24,499 nucleotides of DNA from an uncultured bacterium (lineage in GTDB: Bacteria > Cyanobacteriota > Vampirovibrionia > Gastranaerophilales > Gastranaerophilaceae): assembly GCA_900314375.1 (NCBI GenBank), contig OMVC01000200.1, positions 1 to 24,499 on the forward strand. Reading direction: 5' to 3'. Both the position numbers and the translations under genes were made by a program. Below, one piece after another: positions 16,453 through 23,758 of the stretch (within the stretch, counting starts at the first letter, position 1; each line of letters begins with the position of its first letter). The notes below the pieces were generated by a model. It made no database searches, had not been told where the DNA came from, and worked only from the letters and a program-made list of their open reading frames with translations.

Positions 16453-17643
16453 ATGAATAATACTTATATTATGGGGAAACAAAAGGTCATAGCATTAGTT
16501 GATTGCGATTCGTTTTTTGTATCTTGTGAGCAAAAAAGGAATCCTGAATTAAAGAATAAGCCGGTCTGTGTTCTTTCTAACCCTGACGGGTGCGTCATTT
16601 CGCGTGCAAAAGAAGCTAAACTTATGGGTGTTAGAATGGGCGAGCCATACTTTATGGCAAAAAAAGAACACCCGAAAGCTATTTACATTGTAGCAGACCA
16701 CGAATATTACGCAAAAGTTTCTAATCAGGTGATGAATACGCTTAAAGAGTTCAGTCCTTATGTTGATATATATTCCGTCGATGAAGCATTTGTTGATTTT
16801 ACGGGATTGACAAGATTATACAAAAGCAATTATTTTAAACTTGCACAACTATTAAGACAAAAAATACTGGATAATGTGGATATCCCGGTATCAATCGGAG
16901 TCAGTTCATCAAAAACTCTTGCTAAATTAGCCTCTGACAAAGCAAAAAGCTATGAGTCACATATATTTATGATAGGAAAAAGTAAGCTAAAAAAAGTTTT
17001 ACCCTCAACAAAAATTGAAGAAATTTGGGGGATTGGACGCAGATTGGAAGTCCGTATGAAAAAATCGGGGATTCTGTCGGCTTATGATTTAGTTCAAAAA
17101 TCTGACGAATGGCTCGACAAATCAATAGGAATAAATGGTATTGAAATGCGGCACGAGCTGTTGGGAGAAATGGTTTCCAGAGTTTCAAACATTCAGGAAG
17201 CTCCGAAATCTATTCAAAACACAAGAGCCTTCGGAATATTTACATCAGATTTTAATTTTATAAAAAATGAACTAAACAGACATATTCATACATCTTGCCG
17301 TAAATTGCGTGCGTACAACACAAAATGCAGACAAATAGGAGTAATGTTAAGAACAAAAGATTTCAGAGTTTTTTATACAAAGAAAGATTTACTTGCTCCT
17401 GTCGACTTTGAATTAGAAATTTCCAAAATTGCAATTGAACTCCTAAAAGAAATATACAACCCTGAAATACTCTATAGAAGCACAGGTGTTATCCTTGAAA
17501 AAATCGGAGAAGAAGGAACTGAACAATTATCGCTGTATGCCCAAACTGATAAAAACGAAAAACAAGAAAACCTGGCAAAGTGTTTTGATAAACTCGAAAA
17601 AAAATTCAAAAAAAATATTGTAAAAATTGGATTCACCACTTAA
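16453..17643 (+). CDS. umuC: Y-family DNA polymerase, UmuC-like
   Basis: A 396-residue translesion DNA polymerase, close to the usual UmuC length, that copies past damaged bases. The catalytic palm shows VDCDSFF (~17-23) and YSVDEAFVDF (~106-115), holding the metal-binding Asp/Glu residues. A helix-hairpin-helix follows (EIWGIGRRLEVRMKKSG, ~193-209), then the little-finger domain. Near the C-terminus QLSLY (358-362) resembles the QLxLF motif that docks on the beta sliding clamp. The start is uncertain: ATG 16453 directly follows a TATAAT and neither it nor ATG 16471 (MGKQKVIALVDCD) has a Shine-Dalgarno; if that TATAAT is the -10 box, 16471 is the real start. No umuD neighbour and no recognisable LexA box is present. 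The divergent neighbour is the four-module GntR protein. Confidence 0.87.
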   Translation: MNNTYIMGKQKVIALVDCDSFFVSCEQKRNPELKNKPVCVLSNPDGCVISRAKEAKLMGVRMGEPYFMAKKEHPKAIYIVADHEYYAKVSNQVMNTLKEFSPYVDIYSVDEAFVDFTGLTRLYKSNYFKLAQLLRQKILDNVDIPVSIGVSSSKTLAKLASDKAKSYESHIFMIGKSKLKKVLPSTKIEEIWGIGRRLEVRMKKSGILSAYDLVQKSDEWLDKSIGINGIEMRHELLGEMVSRVSNIQEAPKSIQNTRAFGIFTSDFNFIKNELNRHIHTSCRKLRAYNTKCRQIGVMLRTKDFRVFYTKKDLLAPVDFELEISKIAIELLKEIYNPEILYRSTGVILEKIGEEGTEQLSLYAQTDKNEKQENLAKCFDKLEKKFKKNIVKIGFTT

Positions 17644-17680
17644 AAATATTCTCCAAACGAACAATACGAAGCAATAATAC

Positions 17681-17702
17681 ATTGTAACAAAATCTTTACA
17701 AT
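17681..17702. promoter_or_regulatory. Inverted repeat upstream of the large helix-ended protein gene
   Basis: ATTGTAA and TTACAAT form a perfect 7-bp inverted repeat with an 8-nt gap, lying 38 nt after the umuC stop and about 40 nt before a TATAAT box (17744-17749). It has no T-run, so an operator is as likely as a terminator. Nothing else stands out between 17644 and 17780. Confidence 0.35.
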
Positions 17703-17743
17703 TAGCCTGAATTATTAAAGTTTTAAAGAAAAATGCCGACATA

Positions 17744-17749
17744 TATAAT
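17744..17749 (+). promoter_or_regulatory. -10 box for the gene at 17781
   Basis: A consensus TATAAT with a poor -35 (TTTTAA) 17 bp upstream. Transcription would start near 17756, giving a leader of about 25 nt that includes the AAAGGA ribosome site. Confidence 0.4.
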
Positions 17750-17780
17750 ACTAAAGGAAAAATGAAAGGACACGCTCACT

Positions 17781-20021
17781 ATGGGTATGGCGGCATCACA
17801 AGCAAGATTATTAACCATAACGGCTCGTTTGGCTGATAATGAATTGCGTTCTCAAACAATTAATAATGCCAAAATGCGGCTTGCGACAGAATCGGCGCAA
17901 GCTAGTGACGATTATGTAACAGCATTAAATAATGCAAGAATGATGTTTAAAAATATGGATTTGACAGGGACAAGTCAAAGCCAATTATTGACATTTAATT
18001 CTCTAACCGCATACAGTCCTTATAATACACAATACGGTCTTGTAAATTCTGCAGGCTTGTTACTTGTAAGTGAAGATGAAGCCAAAATATTTGAAAAATC
18101 CGGAAATAATTTGGAAAAATATCTGGCTAATCATGGCTTGAGCTGGGATACTACATATTTTGACGAAAACAAAAATCTGACCGACAGATTAAAAAGTTAT
18201 TACAGCTCTGATGAATTCAAATTGTATCCAAAACCTGAAGATTATGCAACAAACGGCGGCTCGGTTGCTGCAAATGCATACAAAGAAGATCCGGGATTGT
18301 TTTTCTTATTCACCAGAATTGATGAACAAGGGGGCACACAAGAATTAACTTCTGAAACTTTGAAGGATTTATATGAAAAATATTTAAGCAATGATGTTTC
18401 AATCGAAAGAACTGCATTTAGAACCGCGCAAACGCAATACACAAGTCAAAAACGTGCTCTTTATAGTAACGCAGTTCAAGATATTTGGGACAAATTAAAA
18501 ACAGCTACATCAAAAACTTCATTAACTGATATTGCCCAAGAAATTGGAACAACAAATACTCAAACAGGTCAGGACGTTATTACCTGGCTAAAGAACAAGA
18601 AAATAGAATATTTAGACGAAGATTTTGTAGCTTGGGCCGAAAAATTAAAGGTCGGCGCAGGGAATACCGTTGCAGGCTTGAACGGAACTGAAATTAATCC
18701 GAATACGTTAAAAAACGGAGAAATAAATACTGCCACAACAAAAACTTCAACGACAGGAGCAGAGGTTGACGTCAACGGCTGCACAAAATATAAAATCGGT
18801 ACATTAATATTTTATGTAAAAAATGATGGTACTAATAAAATTGCAGCAATCGAATCTGACGACAAAGATGGGAAAACACAATATGGCGGCAGCATAACAG
18901 GATGGACAAGAAATCAAGATAATGCACAGAAAGTTTTTGTTCCTCCAAGCAGTATTATATGGCCTTCAGTCCTTAACGGATTGACTGAAAAAGACGATGG
19001 CACCGCTGCATATACAGAATATAAATATACAAAAACCACAGATACAGAAAATGTTTCTATCATCACCCACTTTGCAAATGAGACAGATGCTCAAAATGCA
19101 ATCAAAGAAGAAATATTATCAAGTATAGTTAATCAATATGATTCCTTAAATTTGGATACATATGTTGAAACTTCAGGAACTACTTATGCTCAAACATATA
19201 AGGATAATAGAAATGAATTTTATAAGTTAATTTTTGAGAATTACCCGTATGTCGCGAATGCACCAAATAACAACGATGCATTTAAATATTTCAAAGATGG
19301 CAATGAAAATCAATATGGCTATTGCGGATTGTTCGGAGATATCGAAAATGACACAAACTTAAATGAAGACGCGAAAGAAAAATTAAAATTACTGGGCGAA
19401 AACTTTAGTATCGACAATGTACAAAGTTTGTCTGATTTTACAGTATTTTTACAATATATTCATGAATATCAGGCTGCTACAGGGGGAAGTCCGGCATTTA
19501 CAAGCGCATTCCAAAACATAATCGATGCTTTTACTGTTGAACTGATGTTGGATGAGCTGGGTGAACCAAAATATGCCTGGGTCGATGAAACAGATAAATC
19601 AAGCAATCAGGAAAATGCTGATGCAAAAGCTCAATGGTATGAAAATTTATTTAACAGAATGCGCAATGGTTATGCTGTTTTAGAAGACGGTTTGGCATCA
19701 TCAGCAGATTGGATTGAACACGCATTTGAATCAGGTATCGTTACAATGGAACAAGTTGATAAATCGTATAATTGGTTATCAATTGATTATAAATGTTGTG
19801 CAAATATTACGGAAGACACCGATAATTCTGCGGCTGTTGCAATAGCAGAAGCAAAATATAATCGTGCTATGAACGATATTAAACGCAAAGACAACATGTT
19901 TGATATGCAATTGAAAAACATTGATACAGAACATAACGCCCTACAAACAGAATACGACGTAATTAAAGGGGTAATAGCAAAAAATATAGAGCGCACAATG
20001 AAATTTGACCAAAGCGCATAA
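17781..20021 (+). CDS. Large protein of unknown function with helical ends (MGMAASQARLL family)
   Basis: A 746-residue protein with no signal peptide or membrane segment. It starts at ATG 17781 behind AAAGGA. The first ~60 residues form an amphipathic helix (AASQARLLTITARLADNELR) rich in Ala, Asn and Arg; the last ~75 form a coiled-coil-like helix (AKYNRAMNDIKRKDNMFDMQ and then an end IKGVIAKNIERTMKFDQSA). The middle is acidic, Asn/Thr-rich and of low recognisability. I recall proteins with this N-terminus as widespread in gut Melainabacteria but without an assigned function. Conserved helical ends around a variable middle resemble flagellin, hook and other axial proteins, but no flagellar gene is in the window, so this is only a structural analogy. 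The next gene encodes an EF-hand protein. Confidence 0.7.
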   Translation: MGMAASQARLLTITARLADNELRSQTINNAKMRLATESAQASDDYVTALNNARMMFKNMDLTGTSQSQLLTFNSLTAYSPYNTQYGLVNSAGLLLVSEDEAKIFEKSGNNLEKYLANHGLSWDTTYFDENKNLTDRLKSYYSSDEFKLYPKPEDYATNGGSVAANAYKEDPGLFFLFTRIDEQGGTQELTSETLKDLYEKYLSNDVSIERTAFRTAQTQYTSQKRALYSNAVQDIWDKLKTATSKTSLTDIAQEIGTTNTQTGQDVITWLKNKKIEYLDEDFVAWAEKLKVGAGNTVAGLNGTEINPNTLKNGEINTATTKTSTTGAEVDVNGCTKYKIGTLIFYVKNDGTNKIAAIESDDKDGKTQYGGSITGWTRNQDNAQKVFVPPSSIIWPSVLNGLTEKDDGTAAYTEYKYTKTTDTENVSIITHFANETDAQNAIKEEILSSIVNQYDSLNLDTYVETSGTTYAQTYKDNRNEFYKLIFENYPYVANAPNNNDAFKYFKDGNENQYGYCGLFGDIENDTNLNEDAKEKLKLLGENFSIDNVQSLSDFTVFLQYIHEYQAATGGSPAFTSAFQNIIDAFTVELMLDELGEPKYAWVDETDKSSNQENADAKAQWYENLFNRMRNGYAVLEDGLASSADWIEHAFESGIVTMEQVDKSYNWLSIDYKCCANITEDTDNSAAVAIAEAKYNRAMNDIKRKDNMFDMQLKNIDTEHNALQTEYDVIKGVIAKNIERTMKFDQSA

Positions 20022-20092
20022 ATAAGCAGAGAGCATAATAATCTTTTTAATTATAAATCTCGTGTGTACATATATCAATCAACTTACAATTC

Positions 20093-20136
20093 TAACAACA
20101 TCCCTTCTCCACAAGAGAAGGGACTTCGTTTTGTTA
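20093..20136. repeat. Palindromic repeat-like element with a strong hairpin
   Basis: The perfect 9-bp stem TCCCTTCTC (20101-20109) and GAGAAGGGA (20115-20123) encloses CACAA; an outer stem TAACAA (20093-20098) with TTGTTA (20131-20136) extends it across an internal loop. It could terminate the 17781 gene, but there is no immediate T-run, and the form resembles REP or MITE elements. Its C-rich arm recalls the CCCTCTCCC hairpin at 1764-1833. Confidence 0.5.
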
Positions 20137-20140
20137 AGTC

Positions 20141-20168
20141 TTGACTTTTTGAAAAACATCATTATTAT
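20141..20168 (+). promoter_or_regulatory. Promoter of the EF-hand gene
   Basis: TTGACT (20141-20146), a 16-bp spacer and TATTAT (20163-20168), with TATAAA just overlapping behind. The EF-hand gene therefore has its own promoter immediately after the palindromic element and need not be co-transcribed with the gene at 17781. Confidence 0.6.
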
Positions 20169-20206
20169 AAAGTTACAAGGTAGATTTAGTATAAGGATTT
20201 TAAATT

Positions 20207-20764
20207 ATGGTATCAAGCGCAGGATCTTCAATAATTTCATCAATAACATCAGGGATGAACAATACTTATGAATATTTGGCAGCGTTATACCCGAAAGACG
20301 GTGTCACATATAAGAATATTACAAAAGCAAGAAACGATAACACTAACTATTTAACATTAAACCAATCATTTGCATCATATTTGCAAAATAATTTTGCAAC
20401 ATTTGATTCGGATGGGGACGGTAAAATCAGCGCAGCAGAGATGGAAAAATTTTCACAAACACTTTCTGTTTCAGGAGTTTCAAAGAATGAATTATCGCAA
20501 CTGGCAGCAAGCGGGGCTTATTCTGCATCTACAATTTCAAAAATATTAGAACATTTTGATGACATTGATGCCAATCACGACGGCAGAGTAACAGCAGCAG
20601 AAATTTCAGCGTATTCAGCCAATTGCGCAAAACAAGAAGAAATGGACAAAGCAAATTATAGGAAAGCAACATCCGATATGACTGTTTTTTACGGGAGTGA
20701 TGATGCTTCTGAACCTGACAGCTACAGTATTTTAAGCTATAAATACAAAGGTTTTAATTCCTGA
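20207..20764 (+). CDS. EF-hand calcium-binding protein
   Basis: A 185-residue protein with two canonical EF-hand loops: DSDGDGKISAAE (~66-77) and DANHDGRVTAAE (~118-129). In each, the positions 1, 3, 5, 6 and 12 ligands (Asp/Asn, Gly, Glu) are intact, so calcium binding is likely. There is no hydrophobic signal peptide; the Ser-rich N-terminus (VSSAGSSIISSITSGMNNTY) may be an amphipathic helix. The start at ATG 20207 follows AAGGA by 9 nt. The stop at 20762-20764 directly abuts the stop of the convergent pyrG with no base between them. Its role is unknown; the large protein upstream is a possible partner, by position only. Confidence 0.85.
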   Translation: MVSSAGSSIISSITSGMNNTYEYLAALYPKDGVTYKNITKARNDNTNYLTLNQSFASYLQNNFATFDSDGDGKISAAEMEKFSQTLSVSGVSKNELSQLAASGAYSASTISKILEHFDDIDANHDGRVTAAEISAYSANCAKQEEMDKANYRKATSDMTVFYGSDDASEPDSYSILSYKYKGFNS

Positions 20765-22372
20765 TTATTTCTTTTTTCGTTTTAATGCTGCTTCAACCAA
20801 CCCTTTGAATAACGGGTGCGGTTTATCCGGTCTTGACTTAAATTCAGGATGGAACTGACATGCGACAAACCAATCCAATTTCGGAAGTTCTACGATTTCC
20901 GAGAGCATACCGTCAGGGGACATGCCTGAAAATACCAAGCCTGCTTTTGATAATTGCTCAATATATTCATAATTCACTTCGTATCTGTGGCGATGACGCT
21001 CGGATATAATATCTTTTCCGTATGCTTTATATGCTTTAGTACCTTTTTTAAGGTGACAGTCATAAGCACCTAATCGCATTGTTCCGCCAAAACCTTTTAC
21101 ATGTTTTTGTTCTAACATTATATCAATAACAGGATGTGTCGGATTTTCGTCAAATTCGGTTGAATTAGCACCCTTTAAACCTACTACGTTACGGGCAAAT
21201 TCTATTACGGTGCATTGCAACCCCAAGCATAAGCCCAAAAACGGAAGGTTATTTTCTCTGGCATAACGGATTACATTGAGTTTTCCTTCAATTCCTCTTA
21301 CACCAAAGCCACCCGGAACTACAACCGCATCAACATCCGATAATTCATGTTTGCAATTAGAGTAATCCACACATTCTTCCGAATTTATCCATTTAATTTC
21401 AATAGCTGATGAATTTGCATAACCTGCATGTTTTAATGATTCTACGACAGAAATATAAGCATCAGACAATTTTGTATATTTTCCTGCAATTCCGACTTTT
21501 ATAGTTCTTTCGGGTTTTTTGATTTTATCAACTAATTTTTCCCAAGAAGTTAAATTTGGTTTTTTATCTTTTATGCCAAGCATTTTTAATGCAACTTGAC
21601 ATAGCCCTTGGCTCTCAAGAGCTAAAGGAACTTCATATATAGTTTTCATATCACGACATTCAATAACTGCGTCTTTTGAAATAGAACAGAACAGAGCCAA
21701 TTTTTCCCGTTCTGTTTTTGGGATAGATTTTTGGGTTCTGCAAACCAAAATTTCAGGTTGAATACCATAGCTTCTCAATACATTTACACTGTGTTGAGAA
21801 GGCTTTGTTTTTAATTCGCCTGATGTCGGCAGATATGGCAATAATGTACAATGAATAGATATTGCATTGCCATAACCGACTTCGGCTTTATACTGTCTTA
21901 TAGCTTCAATAAACGGTAATGATTCTATATCACCGATTGTCCCGCCGACTTCAATAATATGAAAATCCGGATTGAATTGTTTTGTTGCCCCGACAATTCT
22001 TGATTTTATTTCGTTAGTTATATGCGGAATAACCTGAACTGTTGCGCCAAGATAATCGCCGCGACGCTCTTTTTCAATAACTTTTTGATAGACGCTGCCT
22101 GATGTTACATTGTTAAATTTACCCAGATTTGTGTCGGTAAATCTTTCATAATGCCCTAAATCCAAATCTGTTTCCGCGCCGTCATCAGTTACGAACACTT
22201 CACCATGCTGAAACGGACTCATAGTTCCGGGGTCAACATTTATATAAGGATCGAGTTTTTGATTAGTTACACTGAACCCTCTTGCTCTCAATAACCTACC
22301 CAATGATGCTGCGACAATTCCTTTTCCTAAAGAACTTACTACACCGCCTGTAACAAATATATATTTAGTCAT
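20765..22372 (-). CDS. pyrG: CTP synthase
   Basis: A 535-residue cytosolic enzyme that makes CTP from UTP, ATP and glutamine-derived ammonia, the last step of de novo pyrimidine nucleotide synthesis. The N-terminal synthase domain begins with KYIFVTGGVVSSLGKG (P-loop, ~3-18) and includes the UTP/CTP site region DPYINVDPGTMSPFQHGEVF. The C-terminal class I glutamine amidotransferase has the nucleophile Cys in GLCLGLQ and the His/Glu pair in QFHPEF. Length is standard. The start at ATG 22372 (MTKYIFVTGG) follows AAGGAG by 4 nt; an upstream in-frame ATG at 22465 would add 31 non-homologous residues and has no such site. It is downstream of gatC on the same strand, 163 nt apart. Confidence 0.97.
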   Translation of the reverse strand: MTKYIFVTGGVVSSLGKGIVAASLGRLLRARGFSVTNQKLDPYINVDPGTMSPFQHGEVFVTDDGAETDLDLGHYERFTDTNLGKFNNVTSGSVYQKVIEKERRGDYLGATVQVIPHITNEIKSRIVGATKQFNPDFHIIEVGGTIGDIESLPFIEAIRQYKAEVGYGNAISIHCTLLPYLPTSGELKTKPSQHSVNVLRSYGIQPEILVCRTQKSIPKTEREKLALFCSISKDAVIECRDMKTIYEVPLALESQGLCQVALKMLGIKDKKPNLTSWEKLVDKIKKPERTIKVGIAGKYTKLSDAYISVVESLKHAGYANSSAIEIKWINSEECVDYSNCKHELSDVDAVVVPGGFGVRGIEGKLNVIRYARENNLPFLGLCLGLQCTVIEFARNVVGLKGANSTEFDENPTHPVIDIMLEQKHVKGFGGTMRLGAYDCHLKKGTKAYKAYGKDIISERHRHRYEVNYEYIEQLSKAGLVFSGMSPDGMLSEIVELPKLDWFVACQFHPEFKSRPDKPHPLFKGLVEAALKRKKK

Positions 22373-22494
22373 CTTACTCCTTTTGTGTCGGGCAAATATA
22401 CCCGTATTCTTGTTGATAGTTGCATATTGAATGGTTGAAAGGTTTATTACGGCACTACCGCACATTTAACCAATATAACCTATCAGAATGACTG

Positions 22495-22534
22495 ATAACA
22501 ACTATTTAACCGTTAAACTATTCAACAGTTCAAC
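22495..22534 (-). repeat. Five imperfect tandem 8-bp repeats between gatC and pyrG
   Basis: Read on the minus strand: GTTGAACT, GTTGAATA, GTTTAACG, GTTAAATA, GTTGTTAT, with no spacing, starting two bases after the gatC stop. Units 1 and 3 can also form a 7-bp hairpin with one G-U pair. The rest of the 163-nt spacer to pyrG shows no further repeat. It may be a regulator-binding array or an RNA element in the pyrG leader, or simply drift of a short repeat. Confidence 0.5.
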
Positions 22535-22535
22535 T

Positions 22536-22817
22536 CTAATTGATTTTCGGAACTTTGAAAAATCCGTTTTCTTCATCCGGAGCATTTGCCATCAATGCTT
22601 CCTTTGAGATTTCCTGATTTGGTACATCTTCTCTCATAACGTTTGAGAAATCTATTACTTGGGTCATCGGTTTTACGTTTGAAGTATCAACTTCATTCAT
22701 TTGGTCAACGTATTTTAAAACATCACCAAGTTGTTTTGTATAAAGTTCTTTTTCTTCTTCTGTTAACTCTAATCTTGCTAATTTTGCAACATGTTCTACA
22801 TCTTTTACGGTAATCAT
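22536..22817 (-). CDS. gatC: Asp-tRNA(Asn)/Glu-tRNA(Gln) amidotransferase subunit C
   Basis: A 93-residue subunit of the GatCAB complex, which converts Glu-tRNA(Gln), and often Asp-tRNA(Asn), to the correctly amidated form for translation. The sequence has the family shape: N-terminal VEHVAKLARLELTEEEKE, the helical LGDVLKYVDQMNEVDTS, and the extended C-terminal PMTQ to REDVP segment that wraps around GatA. It starts at ATG 22817 behind GGGAG (6 nt). gatA and gatB are not in the window. A promoter lies just upstream (22853-22881). It may be co-transcribed with pyrG. Confidence 0.95.
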   Translation of the reverse strand: MITVKDVEHVAKLARLELTEEEKELYTKQLGDVLKYVDQMNEVDTSNVKPMTQVIDFSNVMREDVPNQEISKEALMANAPDEENGFFKVPKIN

Positions 22818-22852
22818 TTTTTACTCCCTGATACTATAAATTACACATATAT

Positions 22853-22881
22853 ATTATCATAAAAACATTTACAGTTAACAA
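22853..22881 (-). promoter_or_regulatory. Promoter of gatC
   Basis: On the minus strand TTGTTA (22876-22881), a 17-bp spacer and GATAAT (22853-22858). The predicted leader is about 30 nt and includes the GGGAG ribosome site. Confidence 0.55.
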
Positions 22882-22928
22882 ATTATTTATTAAAAAATAT
22901 TATACAATTTTCCTTATATACTGATTTA

Positions 22929-22937
22929 TGTTAAGAT
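22929..22937 (+). promoter_or_regulatory. Candidate extended -10 of the sigma factor gene
   Basis: TGTTAAGAT within TATGTTAAGAT resembles the extended -10 elements before the helicase and NAGPA genes. It would start transcription about 15-20 nt before ATG 22961. No -35 is clear. Confidence 0.35.
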
Positions 22938-22960
22938 TATAAATATAATAGGTGTTTATA

Positions 22961-23758
22961 ATGAAATCAAAAGTATCAGAGCTTGAAAAACTTGAAGAAT
23001 TAATACTTGCATATAAATCAGAACAGGATGACAAGAAAAAAAATGTTCTATATCTGAACCTTATAGAAGAAACTCTGCAATATGTAAAAAAAATAGTTTT
23101 TTCTATGCACCCCGCTCAAAATAATTTAACGCCAGATGATTTAATGCAAGTTGGAGCACTTGGAGCACTAAAAGCAATAGAAACTTATACTGTTAGAGGA
23201 AAAGGAAGCTTTAAAACCTATGCTACGAAATATATAAAAGGTAATATTCTACACTACTTGAGAGATAAAGTTAACATTGTAAAAACTTCAAGATATGTAA
23301 CCGAACATAATGTAAAAATTAAAGAAGCAATTGCAGAACTGACAACTAAAGCAGGAAATGTTCCGCCGACACTGGATGACATCGCAAAATATGCAAATAT
23401 TCCGCCGGAAAAAGTAGAAGAGATTTTATATGCTGACATTTTAAAAAATCCGATTTCCCTTGATGAAAAAATATACACATCAGAAGGAACCGAAACTCTG
23501 GCGGATAGAATTCCGACAGAACAAGATGACAGCTTTGAAGAATATTATGAGAATAAAAAGATTATAGCGTTTGCTCTTAATAAATTAAACGCTACTGACA
23601 CTCATGTAATATACAGATTTTACATAGAAGGTGCCACAAAAAAGGATATTGCAAAAGAACTTGAGATTTCACAAGTTCAAGTTGCAAGAATAATCAAAAG
23701 AGCACTGGTTAAAATGTATAATATAATAAAAAACGATTTGGAAAAGGAGGATATATGA
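22961..23758 (+). CDS. Alternative sigma-70 family factor (SigB/SigF-like)
   Basis: A 265-residue sigma factor that directs RNA polymerase to a subset of promoters. Region 2 is clear (LTPDDLMQVGALGALKAIET, then GSFKTYATKYIKGNILHYLR), region 3 is present (PPTLDDIAKYANIPPEKVEE), and region 4 ends with a helix-turn-helix (TKKDIAKELEISQVQVARII). The SQVQVARIIKRAL stretch recalls the SQMQVSRLQRRAL of stress and sporulation sigma factors, so I place it in group 3. It lacks the region 1 of housekeeping sigma. The start at ATG 22961 follows AGGTG by 6 nt; an upstream in-frame start at 22952 would overlap that site. Its stop overlaps the start of the prepilin peptidase gene (ATGA). Which genes it controls is unknown. 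Confidence 0.88.
   Translation: MKSKVSELEKLEELILAYKSEQDDKKKNVLYLNLIEETLQYVKKIVFSMHPAQNNLTPDDLMQVGALGALKAIETYTVRGKGSFKTYATKYIKGNILHYLRDKVNIVKTSRYVTEHNVKIKEAIAELTTKAGNVPPTLDDIAKYANIPPEKVEEILYADILKNPISLDEKIYTSEGTETLADRIPTEQDDSFEEYYENKKIIAFALNKLNATDTHVIYRFYIEGATKKDIAKELEISQVQVARIIKRALVKMYNIIKNDLEKEDI

Noticed and set aside
22373..22465. A 31-residue N-terminal extension of CTP synthase from an upstream ATG.
   Set aside because: CTP synthases start at the MTKYIFVTGG position, which has a strong AAGGAG; the extension has no family match or ribosome site.
22495..22534. CRISPR-like or DnaA-box array.
   Set aside because: Units are 8 bp with no spacers and do not match the TTATCCACA DnaA box.
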